Assembly (NCBI GenBank): GCA_012931725.1
Contig: CM022952.1
Span: 59,659,772 to 59,723,771 of the forward strand
DNA from: Litsea cubeba
Lineage: Eukaryota; Streptophyta; Magnoliopsida; Laurales; Lauraceae
Length of the DNA stretch: 64,000 nt
Reading direction: 5' to 3'
Below the pieces are notes generated by a model that did no database searches, was not told the origin of the DNA, and saw only the letters and a program-made list of their open reading frames with translations. Positions 35,366-46,442 of the stretch are shown piece after piece (within the stretch, counting starts at the first letter, position 1; every line of letters starts with the position of its first letter). The position numbers and the translations under genes were made by a program.

Positions 35366-35828
35366 ATGTTAGGGTTTCGAACGATCATGCAATTTCTGCT
35401 TGTTGTGATGACTCTGCAAATTGCAACTTGCACTGAGTTCTTTAAACCCTTCAATGTAAGCTACGATCACAGAGCTCTGATCATCAATGGGAAGCGTCGG
35501 ATGCTCATCTCGTCTGGAATCCATTACCCTTGTGCCACGCCCGAGGTATCAAATCACACCAAAGCTATTTTCTTTTAATTCGATGTGGATTGATGATGTT
35601 AGAGCAATTTTGAGGATGAAAAGTGTAATTTGAGATAGAGAGATGTTTGAATTGGGTGGTGTAATTGGATGCACCATTGACTACTGAGTTGATAATGTTC
35701 TCTATGATATCAGATGTGGCCTGATCTGATTTCTAAGAGCAAGGAAGGTGGGGCTGATCTGGGGGCTTGGGAAGCAGCTTGTCAATCAAGGGCATGTTCT
35801 GGATTTGTTCGCATGTGCTCTTGATCAG
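35366..35828 (+). pseudogene. Chimeric fragment: beta-galactosidase exons 1-2 joined to a SEC23 exon
   Basis: Exon 1 (35366-35545) encodes a hydrophobic signal peptide after MLGFRTIMQF, then 'FNVSYDHRALIINGKRRML' and 'SSGIHYPCATPE', the conserved start of plant cell-wall beta-galactosidases (GH35), and ends at a GT donor. Exon 2 starts after an AG at 35713 with 'MWPDLISKSKEGGAD', again typical. At about 35759 similarity stops. From 35766 to 35828, in a different frame, the text is 'GKQLVNQGHVLDLFACALDQ', which I recognise as the trunk-region exon of the COPII coat protein SEC23, and it ends at another GT donor. So two unrelated gene pieces, each with exon borders, are fused out of frame. The catalytic parts of GH35 and the rest of SEC23 are absent. 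The Arg normally in HYPRATPE is Cys (a CpG-type change). Identification is from memory of both families. Probably transposon-captured, not functional. Confidence 0.82.
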
Positions 35829-38194
35829 GTTTCTCTAGCACTCTGCACTTGCTATCTGCTGTGTTTGTGTGCTTTTTAAATATCTACTAAGCGGCTGAGA
35901 GTTAAATTTAGTAACTTACATGTTTTGTTTCTTTTTTGCTTTTGAAGAGAGATTTCATTCAATGTTGGTAGGGTTTTGATTCAATGGTTTGAACTTAAAA
36001 GCTTTTAATCCATGGTAGAACCCACTGAAGTCTAACTAGATCTGGCGTTGTACATGGTTGTTCTGAGTCAGCGACTCTATATCAATTTTTTCTTTTCGAG
36101 GTATAAATGAACAGCTCAATATTCATTGGTAGGTGAGTCCCAATCAAATGCGCTGATTTTTGAAACTGTGGCAAATAGACAATTAATAATTCTAAAATGA
36201 TATATTTCCTTCATTCCATGTTGAAAATAGAGATAGAATTAGCAAGTACTGTGAGAAAGCTTTTGTTAATCACTTGACAAGAGTATCTGAACTGTGTTTA
36301 TGGGGAAAATTCCAAGTGATAATTAGTACTGTTAGCAATCTCATAATCTTGAAATCATTTTGTAGGTTTGTAGCAAGCAGTCTCATGTGTTTGCAGAAGT
36401 TCAATGAATCATGAGGAACACAACACCATCATAGGCCTTTTGTTGGGGCCTGACCTGCAGCAATCTCATGCAGTTGTACCACTTATGGGGATCATGAGTG
36501 GCTTAAGAGATGACCTTTGAATGAACCACAAGGCAACCAATCCAACATATGCATAGGACCACCCAACCATAGAAATTTCTGCACTATGTCCCACCTCAGG
36601 GCCCAGTTGGATGAATACCCTCCATCATGAAGATATAATGTGTGTGAGTTTAGCCCCACATTGCTTCTGATTCACACACTACTGCCCACATGAAAAGAAA
36701 GTCCAAGTTCTGCATTTAATCTGATTTTTTAAATGCTCAAACCTTCATATTATGCAACTGATCTAATGAGATAGCACTTCACTTCATTCAAACACTAATA
36801 TTAATTGAATTAGTCCAGAGCTATCAGACCATTCAACTCAAGCATCTAAATATTGAAGTATCTAGAAGATCTAAAACACCCTTGAATAATCCTTCATTCA
36901 CATAAGCTACTACTCTTGTGCTTCAATTCCAAGAAGGCATGGGTGCTTTTCATTCATATTCTAGAGGGTTCTGCCATCCAAGCATGATACTAACAACACA
37001 GGAACCTAACCGACCTCTGACACAAGAGAGGAATTACAGTGCCTTTTGCCATGACTTTGATGAAGATTCGGGTTAGAGGAGTGACATTTTGAATTTTAAA
37101 GGAGCACTCTTAGTATCCCCACTGCCACCAGCCACCTTCTCTTTCTTTCTCTCGTGCCTTTTCTAAACTTGGTTGCACTGCAATTATTTTGTCTATAAAC
37201 TGGTCTGCAATCATGGTTATTTGCAGTTGATTATTGCTAAAAACAAAATAACCGTCTCCTGCAAGGGTATACAAACACATAAACACTGATTTACATGCAA
37301 ATCTTGTTACCTGCATTCAATTTACTCGGATCCAAATGTGTTCAAATGATTTGCTTATGATGGATAGATTAATATGAAGCGCCATGGCGCCCACCTTCAT
37401 CCAACCTGCCTATCCACTGTCGATAGTTCTTGAGAAGCTGCTCCAAAAACACAGTTTTTAAACAGGCCAAGTCAAGTGTTGGATTCAATTTTCCTTCCGA
37501 GTCAACTCAATTCAGCTGACTCGGCCAACTCGCTTGGAGTAGTGTAAAATGGGCCAATGCCACTGGATAGATATTCAGATAGCATGTCATCTTTCACATG
37601 TGAATTTTGACTAAGGTTTCCATGTACATTTTAACTTCTCAGCTCCCACATGGAGGGGGTATTGATTTAGAGAACTAGGTGGATGGGGCCAGCCTTGGCT
37701 ATGGGATGAATATCCCAACTTCTAGTATCATTACGGGTGGCTGCACAGTGGACAATCTGGGCAACAAAAGAATGGGCACTGTGAGCAAGGTTTGGGGATT
37801 CCATGTGATTTAGTGAGGCAAGTTTGCATTCTTCTCTCTTCTCATTGTTGATCATTTGTATCCATGTTAATCTTGCTCTTTTTTTAATGTAGGATTGAAG
37901 AAAAGAGTAGAAGTTCCCATATTTTTTGATGAATCCAAGAACATAGTAACCAAGCGAATCTACAAGAAATATAAGCAGGTAACTCCATACGTAATATCCA
38001 TTTCGTCATCATTATCATCAGAGCCGTGATATACGTCTAGTAGAAAAATGTAACTCTTGCCTGTTGTGTTAAACATTTCAGGTGAGCATGTGTTTTTGGA
38101 GTGTACAGCATCATCTAGTTTTAGATGATAATGGATTAGACGATATCAAATTATTCATATCGGGCATTTGCTCAATGGTTTGGTCAAATTAGTA
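35829..38194. other. Intron-like and unassigned non-coding sequence
   Basis: After the SEC23 piece the sequence is AT-rich and intron-like. I see no further exon of either gene. 36400-37800 has no long frame and no clear terminal repeats. A possible small exon lies at 37893-37978. The right border is where Tekay-like LTR homology starts at about 38195. Confidence 0.5.
37893..37978 (+). pseudogene. Orphan exon candidate, family not recognised
   Basis: 86 bp preceded by a T-rich tract and AG, followed by GTAACT. In one frame it encodes 28 residues, including 'KKRVEVPIFFDESKNIVTKR', with charged C-terminal residues. The splice borders and clean frame suggest a third captured or residual exon. 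I cannot assign it to a protein. Confidence 0.4.
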
Positions 38195-39086
38195 TCAGTA
38201 AGGGTATGTGCTCTCATCACTTTAGTGAAGAGGATTTAGCTTTTGTGGTTGCCATCTTGACAGTTCCTGATCCTCGATACCCTTACTATTTTAAATATAC
38301 ATGCTTCATACATATTTTAAATGAATCCCCGATTTGTTAAATATACATGCTTCCTATATGCTTTAAATGAATTCTCGATTTGTCAAATATCCATGTTCTA
38401 TGCATGTTTTAAATGAATACATGTTTTGCTAGATATTCAAGTTTTATACATGCTTTAATGGAATACAGGATTTTGTCGGATTTTGATGATTTCTTATACA
38501 TTGTAATTATGTACAACTTATGATCAGATAACATGATTTATTACATGTTTTATCATTTAGTATATTGTTCATATCTTTTCACCCACCTGCCAGACCGTCG
38601 TGTCTGACCCACTACTTTGGTACTCAGGTTCAGATTTCTTGCCCGAGTTGAGTGTACGTTTTGGCTATGGAGCCATGAGCTTGCAGGTTGTTTTGTCAGT
38701 TATGTCGTGTAGACATTGAGCTTGACATCGGAGCTACGTCACATATGGGGTAGTGATTATTAGCTTATTTTTGTATGGCTTTTATTAGCCCCTTTTCTCG
38801 GGATTGTAATTAATATACATTGCTATTTGTAACTTGAACATATGTAGGAATATAATATCCAGATACTGTCAGCTCTGTATTTTGTTATAATGGTTTGTTC
38901 CAGTCTGATATGTTCATTATAATGATAGCAATATGTTAGTGGTTAGTGCGACACGGAATCCAATGGCCACGGACTTCGGGTCGCAACGCCACGAAAGCTT
39001 TCGCAAAAATATTCAGGATCTTGGGAGAAACATAATCATCACTTGACTCCCAGTTTGCATGGCCCCTCGGGTTTGGGGGCATGACA
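38195..39086 (+). repeat. 5' LTR remnant (last 0.9 kb)
   Basis: Collinear with 59197-59754 of the second LTR and continues to a proper end GGGCATGACA at 39086, followed by the primer site. The LTR's first part, roughly 2.4 kb by comparison with the other copies, is missing. Confidence 0.83.
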
Positions 39087-39089
39087 GAC

Positions 39090-39101
39090 TGGTATCAGAG
39101 C
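39090..39101 (+). other. Primer binding site (initiator Met tRNA)
   Basis: TGGTATCAGAGC three bases after the LTR end, the same primer used by the element at 25036. Confidence 0.92.
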
Positions 39102-41644
39102 GGGCAGGTTTCTAGGAAATAAAACACTCTAGGAACCTTAAGACGTGTGGTGATGAATCGTTAGATTTGTGATCTTGTTTTGACTAGATGTCGTTTTGAC
39201 GGATTCGGATTTGTTTTTCTTCTAGTGGGGGAGACTCTCATTGTCTCTTCCCTTTTTGCTATTGCTAAGGAATTTGGGGGACCAAACTCTTTTCTAGTAG
39301 GGGAGGATTTAATGTCTCCGCACCCACATTCGGTGCCTTTTTCTTGTTTTTTGCGCCAGAGAGTCAGAGTTTTGTGGTATCAGCATGTGGTTCTCGAAGG
39401 ATTTGGCAAAGTTTTAGCTTTTTCAGCGTCACAGATATTAGCAGCAAGAGAAGAATTCTACAGTTGTTAGTCAACAAGAGGCGTGAGCAGCACTTCAAGA
39501 CTATTTACAGTTGATTGAGGACCATCATGTGGCAAGCCAAAACAGGTAAGTACAGATGTTTGGGTTGAACTTGAGCCTTTTTCCTTAAGTCAAAAGACTC
39601 CAGAGACCAGACAAATGGTGGATTTCAGGAAAGTTGAGGTGACTTTCAGTTGATAGAGCTTCCAGTGGATACCAAATGTTAGAAAGGTCTCGCGCATTGA
39701 TGAACTTGTGACAGAGAATTGTTCGAGGGGGTTCAGCAATTGCGACTATGGTGATGAAGTTGACTCAGTAAAGTGCGTCAGTGCGTGGTTAAAAGCATAG
39801 GAATTCAGTTTTCGGCAGCAGTGGAGAGAGTTGTATGCATAATTGATTGTTACCTGGTCACATGATAGAGTAGATCTTATGGATTTTACCGACTTGTAGG
39901 ACATCAGTTTGGACAGAGTACAGATACGAGATGAAGAATCATAACCTATGGACAAGGTCAGTTGAAAGATCCAGAAAAGAATGGCACATGTGTAAGACTT
40001 GAGGATGGTGAACCTGAAACAGAGGCAGAAGATTAAGCAACCAAGTTTGATTGAAATAATTTTGATATTTAAATGCAGAGTTGTAACCGTTTGAGTGTGA
40101 TGAGAAGTAGACAAACATGTATAGTCAAGGACCGATCATCGTGCAAAGGGCCAATGGCAACCGGAAGAAAGAGTCAGAGTAACAAAAACTTTTGGATATT
40201 TTGGAGCCTGGGTAGAAGACCGGAAGACAGAGATAGATTTCGATAGAATCACACCCTACGAAGTTGGGACATGTGGAGTAGCATGACAGTTAGAGTGTTA
40301 ACAGGTTTGGTCAGAGATGGAAACCTACAGAGTTGTGAACCTTGTGATTTCAACAAACAGACGGAGACAACAGACGTGTACCGAGGACTGGACGACATTG
40401 CCTAAAGTAAGACACATCTGGTAGTACTCAGCGTCACCAATTTTCTGAAGCCAAGAGTAGACAGAAGAATGAGACAATATTTCGAAGAATTAGTAAAAAC
40501 ATGTAATGGAATTCCAGGACTAACAGAGACAGGGTGACAGTACATCAGGATCAGTCAGAACTTCCATTCACTTAGACCGACATTGATGGACAAGAGTAGC
40601 AGATTCGAGATCGTGTAAGAACATCTGAAGGGTGTTAGAGGTTTGATGGAAGAATTCTTCGAATATTGATTGTGTCAGAGGAGCAAATTACGAAGTGAGG
40701 TTTGGACAGTTTGAAATCTTCAACCAAAATCAGAGAGTTTGACTGGGGATAGTGCAGTTATACAGGAGCAGTGCAGATCATCAATGTATAGAGATAATTT
40801 TCAGTTGGTAAAACTCCAAAGAGATGTTCAGAGTTAGAGATTTCTAGAATTTGATGGGTTTTGTCAGAGAATTATTTTGGGATTTTCAACAAGTGCAGCC
40901 ATTTAGAGGAGTAGACCCAACAGGATATGTCATTTGTGTAGTTAGAAGCTTTGGAGTTGAATTTCAGCAGCTAATGAAGGAGTTGACTGCAGAAAGGACC
41001 TCCACTTGATCGCCCGATAATGAAGATTTTCACGGATTCTATGGACAAGAGGAACTTCGGATTTCAATGCAAAGATATACAGAGCAGGAAATCAGTTATT
41101 ATGGATGTTGGTTGGGAAGGCAGATCTGGCAGGACAGTTGCAAGAGTGTGTGCAGAGCTTTAAATGCTGAAGAATGGTGAAGGTATAAGCATGTTAGTGT
41201 CAGGGATCGATTGTTGTACAGAGGACTAAGAGCTCCGAGCAGAAAGAGTTAGAACTAGCAAGAGTTCACCTTGAAAATTGTGCAGTGGATACGAGACCTT
41301 AGCTTCGACAGTTGCGATGAAGCCGACAGAATTGTTCCAAGAATTTTCTTTACCAAGCTGGCTAGAAGCAAGAGACTTGGTTGAATTTAGAAGGAGTCAA
41401 AGTTGCCAAATTCCTTGAGCAGTTAGATTGACATGGCAGTGACAGATTCGAGCCAGTGGAAAAATGTTTGACAACTATTGATAGTTAACCGAAGAGTTCT
41501 TCAGTGAGGATGACCCAGCGAGTTCAGATGTTTTCGAGAGGAGTGTTTTGGAGTTTTGATTTGTGATTTTCTTTTCGAGGTGCGGGATTAATGTCCCCAC
41601 TTGTTTTTGGATTTGTTTAGTCATTTGGAGGACCAAATGTTATA
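39102..41644 (+). other. Non-coding internal region of the rearranged element
   Basis: No gag or pol frame; the longest open stretches are about 100-120 codons without motifs. Purine-rich, with scattered 'CAGAG' words. The 5' 300 bp and the last 50 bp match the element at 25036, including CATTTGGAGGACCAAATG (41622-41639) and the G-rich tract (41645-41656). Confidence 0.8.
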
Positions 41645-43860
41645 AGTGGGGGAGGATGAGAGAACCCGACCCCAGATTTCCTGGTTTAGCATGGTTTTAA
41701 TCGTGGATTTATTTTCTCAGTGGGTTTACCGGTTGTTTGATAGGATTTCTGAGTTAGACTACCATTTTCTTTAGTTTTGGAGAGTTTTGAAAGCCAGTGA
41801 ACCTAGACAGTGACCGTATGGTCCCATTTGTTTTGTGTGGTCACTGTGGAGAGATTCTCTTTAATTTCTAAAAATTCCTATTTCAGCTTCGTTTACTAAT
41901 CTCGCCCTTCCCTACTGCTTTTGTGTTCACTCCGTGCCCATCCGAAACTCCAAAAATCAGTTTTTCCAGCCCTGGGGGCAAAAATTAGTCTTTTTACACT
42001 AAATCTGGACCCAAATTTCGAGATCACAGAACCTTGCCAAATATATACTTTTTGGAAACTAGATTTTATGAAAAACATTCCTCTCCTCTTTGTTGATCAC
42101 ATCCGAGGCCCATAAATAGATGTTTTAACCCTTGTAATCCCAAATCTTCCATTATTTTGATCCATTTGACCAAACAGTTGACTTTTTCTGTGGACCACGA
42201 AAGTATGTCAATATTAACCTTGTTGGAAAGATAATTTTGTGCCAGACACTTTTCATGTTTTAAGTTTCTTGATCCGAGGTCTAGAAGGCCTTCTAATCTC
42301 CATTGCAAATTTTAAGTGTTTCTAAGTGTGGTGGGGCCCACACCCACCCCTTTATAAGTACCACTCTCCTCTCCCTTCTTCCCCAAAACCGTCCCAACAC
42401 AGTGAGGGAGGAGTTTCAGCTCCTTTGAGAGCTTTTTCCCATCTCTTCTTCTTCTTCTTGCTTCTTCATCTCCAACCCTTTCCAAATCTTGCCCAAATGG
42501 AGAAATGGACTCCACCATCTTCTTCTTCACCTTGAGAGCTTCATCTTGATACCATTGGAGAAGAAAACCAAGCTTTCCAAGATTCCTTTTCGAACTAACC
42601 TTGCCTTTTCAAGGACTTTCAAGTAAGCTCTCTTCCTAATCTTTTAGACTTTTGTTTGTTTAGCCCTTGAGACTCTCCATTTCCATTATTGGAAGTTTTC
42701 TCTTTCTATTTCTTAGTTTTGACATTTTAGGGCTTGTTTTTTGGGGTTTTTGTGTAGATTGGTGTTTTTGGCCTGGAGGTTGTGATTAGAACTTGATTTG
42801 CTTAGCTTTGGACCTCAGACAAGTGGATGAAATGAAATATTGATGTATTTCATGCCTTATGAACATATTTGGTTTTCATTAATTACTTTTGATTTGCCTA
42901 AATCTTGTTTCATGCTATATCTTTCATTGATTTCGAAATGCTCTTGTAAAAATATCCTTCCAGCTCATTACTTTCTTGAAAATGTCACATTGATTGCATT
43001 TAGTTTGATTTACAAAATGTATGGATTTCTATGTGCTTTGGGTGATGAAATGAGAAGGATTGATGGGAGTGATTTGTAGAATGTTTGATGAAGGCTGAAT
43101 GGGGTTTTGAGACCCTCAAATGTATATAAAAAAGGTGCTCAAAATGTATTGAAAGAGGAGAAGAAGAAGAGCAGAACTGCCCGCAGAAAACAGGTTTCTG
43201 GACAATTCGCTCGGGCGACCTTGACACATCGCTCGAGCGAGCCCGTCACAGAACCTCGTTGGCTCGAGCCAACCTTCTGATCGCTCGAGCCAACCTGATC
43301 CTGTTAGGATTTTGTTTATTGCAATTTGATGGATGCATTAGCATTTTATTAATCTCATGAATTTTCACACATGCATTGATTTAGAAATTCTTGAAATCTT
43401 GATTTACACATGCATTGTTTTAAATCTTATAAATCATATGTTTCATGCATGTTTTGGTTTTCATCTTGGATGCATTTTATTTGAAAAAGAATTTTTACAA
43501 ATCAAGCTAGCCAATGATTTAAAGTTTCAAATGATTTTTGGCTTTTTATGTTTCATGATTTTAAAATACTTAGAATGATTTAAAATCATGTTTCCAAGCT
43601 TGATTTAGTGGCCCAAAGATCCCACAAAGAAATCTCTTTAAATATGCAAAAAATGGGATTTTTGGTCCTTGGGCTAGGGTCGACCCGCAGTGTGGTCGGT
43701 CGACCGAACCCATGCTTTCGGTCGACCGAAGACACTGTGGGTCGACCGAGAAAGTGTCCGTTGAGCATTTTTCAAATGGTCTGATTTTTTACCGTTAAGG
43801 GTCGGTCGACCGAGCTAAGCTGGGGGTCGACCGAGGACACGCAGAACTCAACTTTTTGAG

Positions 43861-43870
43861 TATAAAAAGG
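43861..43870 (+). promoter_or_regulatory. TATA box, LTR of the gag-only element
   Basis: TATAAAAAGG, 25 bp after the last GTCGAC palindrome. The same arrangement occurs at 57191 in the 3' LTR. Probably sets the transcript start about 30 bp downstream. Confidence 0.7.
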
Positions 43871-44690
43871 GGTTCATTCCCATTGAAAAAGTGTTGAACA
43901 TTTTAGAGCTTCCAAGCCATCTTTGAGGAGTTTGGAGTCAAGGAAAAGGGGATGAACTAAGAAAGACCAAGAGGGTCATTAGTAAAGCTAAAGCTTGGAT
44001 CATTAAGTTAAATCATCAAGTAAGCTTTACTTTTATTAATCATATGTTTTATGCTTTGTTAAATTATTGGTAAATGATTTTTAGCATATAAACTATGATG
44101 TGTTAAATCCATTACCTTCATTCAATCATTGTTTTAGATTGTGATGGATTTCTCACTTTGATTCAAACCAAGTTTTGTGTTAAAACTTTATAAATCATGT
44201 TTTGTTAAAACCTTTGATTTATTTTATAAACATGTTTCATTAACTTGTTTGAATCATCTTTGTTGTTTTCATTCATTTGAATCTTAAGTTAAACCTTTGT
44301 TTTTGAAAACAACATAGCATAGCACATGCATCACTTGATTAGGCTTAAACATTTACATTCAACTTGTGATCTTTTGTTTTTCATATCATTAACAAGTTTA
44401 TAGTTGTTCAAGTGATTTGCACATAACTTCAATCAAATCTTTTTATGTGCATTAAACTTTTGAATTGCTTTAAGCACATAAATTGATTGAGCTTAATTTT
44501 AAACTTGATTGAAGTTTTCACACACACACACCTCATAAGCATTCATCTTTGTAATTCTTAGTGTGTTTGTGTGAGTTGTTTTATCAATTTCATATCCGCC
44601 TATTTTAGAGGCATTGTAATTGAGCTTATAATATTTCTCTTCTAGTGTTTGTGAAGACACTTCATTGAGAAAGAAAATTTTTTGATTGTA

Positions 44691-44828
44691 AAGAGTATTG
44701 CTTAGCCTAAGAAAAGCATTGTGTAAAGGTTATTGCTTAGCCTATAAAAGCACATTGTAAGGTTATTGCTTAGCCTAGAAAAGCATAGTTGTAGAGGTTA
44801 TTGCTTAGCCTTTTGAAAAGCATAATAG
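44691..44828 (+). repeat. Four-copy tandem repeat, TTATTGCTTAGCCTA units
   Basis: Units of 34-40 bp, each with GGTTATTGCTTAGCC followed by TAGAAAAGCA-like text. Repeated at 58015-58150 in the 3' LTR and, reversed, at 9200-9315. Confidence 0.92.
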
Positions 44829-45078
44829 TGGAAATCCGGTGGGGTGTTGGATACACAAGCCGGTAGTGGATGTAGGCATTGAGGCCGAACCACTATAAAT
44901 CTTGTGTTGTGGTGATTGCAATGTGGTGATTGTTTATTTAAGCTTCCGCATTTTATTTGATTAATCATCACATGTGACTAGTTAATTTAATTAAGTTAAA
45001 ATTGGTCATAGTTGGTCACTAATTATAGCTCACCCTATTCACCCCCCATCTAGGGTTAGGATCCCCAGGACTTTCAAT

Positions 45079-45090
45079 TGGTATCAGAGC
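45079..45090 (+). other. Primer binding site of the gag-only element
   Basis: TGGTATCAGAGC two bases after the 5' LTR. The inner Copia is inserted 41 bp further on, at 45132. Confidence 0.92.
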
Positions 45091-45131
45091 CTCGTGCTCT
45101 ATATTAGGATCAAGTGTTTGGAACTCTTGAT

Positions 45132-46376
45132 TGTTGGAATTTGAGATGACTTGAGAAGTCTTTTGATGAATTGAAGAAGTTAGCATCTCAAGTATTGTTT
45201 TGAGTTGGAATTCTTGTCAATACATTGTCACAAACGAGATGTTAATAGGCTAGTGTTGATAGAGCTGAAAAGAAGAAACAGAGTTCAAACAGTCAGGAAT
45301 TTAGAATTCCTGAAGCAGAGCACGCGGTCGACCGGGCTCCTCATGCGGTCGACCGAGAAAGAAGAAACCTGCAGAAACAGAAAAAGGCACCTCTCAGTTA
45401 TTTTCGTGACACAGTGTGTCTTCGGTCGACCGGGACCCCAGGATGTCGACCGAGCTAAAAAAATTGTCTGTTTCCAGTCAGTGTCTTCGGTCGACCGGGA
45501 CATCAGGATGTTGACCGAGCTCGATAAGTGACTATTTCCAGATAGTGTATGATGTCGACCGAGCACAGTATGATGTCGACCGAGCACGGGAACCAGAGTT
45601 GCGCAGAATTAGAAGTTTTGCACGAAAATTCAGCACTCTTATCTAATTTGTTTGGGACTCTTTCTAAACGAATTGTAGCCTGTTTTAAATACAATTAAGG
45701 GTTACTATAACCTATATAAAGGCATGTTTGGTTCGTTCTTAAACACACCAAGAAAATACACCAGAAGAGAAGAGAAAAGAGAGAAGAGAAGAGAGAAGAG
45801 TGTGCTGTGTGCTGGTGCTGTTGCTGTGTGCTGTTGTGCTGCATCTTTCTACAGCAATTATGGACGGGATTGTGCTCTTGAAGATGGTGATTCGTCCATG
45901 AGTTAAGTGTCTCTCTTTTATGCTTTAAATTTCAATTTGTAAGGGATTGAGAGAGAGAGAATTGTAGAGGGGAAGGGCTGTAGACAGAGTTTATTGCTAT
46001 TCTGTTTTTACATCAAGTTGGTGCTTGGTGTTTGGGGTTTGGTGATCCTATCTGTGGGTGCAGATAAATTGTAAAGGGAGTCGGTGCTTCCTAGATAGTT
46101 GGTGCTATCTGAAACTAAAGGGAGTAGGTGCTTCCTAGATAGTTGGTGCTATCTGAAACTAAGGGTTGGTGCTCTTTGTCGTTGGTGCGACTAAATAAGA
46201 TTCAGATCTGTCCCGGATTGGTGTTCGGACAGTCTTTGAACCGTGGACGTAGCCTTTCGGTGAACCACGTTAAATCTGGTGTCATTGTGTGATTTGACTT
46301 GTTTTGTTGTTGAATTGGACCTGTTTTTAGAAATCACTGATTCACCCCCCCCTCTCAGTGATCGCGGTATCCAACA
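45132..46376 (+). repeat. 5' LTR of the SIRE-like element
   Basis: Eight GTCGAC-type sites (one decayed to GTTGAC) at 45323-45585, TATA box TATATAAA at 45713-45720, purine repeat AGAGAAGAGA near 45765-45800, duplicated 'TAGTTGGTGCTATCTGAAAC' at about 46097-46160, and the GTGGACGTAGC...GAACCACGTTAAATCT motif (46243-46277). Confidence 0.95.
45713..45720 (+). promoter_or_regulatory. TATA box of the SIRE-like LTR
   Basis: TATATAAA about 130 bp after the last GTCGAC site. Same in the 3' LTR at 52107-52114. Confidence 0.7.
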
Positions 46377-46378
46377 AT

Positions 46379-46390
46379 TGGTATCAGAGC
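46379..46390 (+). other. Primer binding site of the SIRE-like element
   Basis: TGGTATCAGAGC two bases after the 5' LTR; initiator Met tRNA primer. Confidence 0.93.
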
Positions 46391-46442
46391 GAGGCTCCCT
46401 TGATCAGTTTAATACGCTAAGGGTGATCTCTTGTCAAATCAC

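Larger units (their letters stand above)
43302..45076 (+). repeat. 5' LTR of the gag-only element
   Basis: 1775 bp. Six GTCGAC-centred palindromes at 43677-43840, immediately before the TATA box at 43861. It also has a four-copy CTTAGCCTA tandem array (44691-44828), the motif GTGGATGTAGG...GAACCACTATAAATCT (44866-44902) and a perfect 12-bp inverted repeat (43554-43565 with 43579-43590). Confidence 0.93.

Noticed and set aside
37535..37545. CACTA right end (GGAGTAGTG)
   Set aside because: Its reverse complement, CACTACTCC, does not continue like any of the three left ends and no subterminal repeats are nearby.
43677..43840. SalI/XhoI cloning-site or vector contamination as the source of GTCGAC/CTCGAG words
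   Set aside because: The sites recur in matched positions of both LTRs of each element and in unrelated copies, within continuous LTR sequence.
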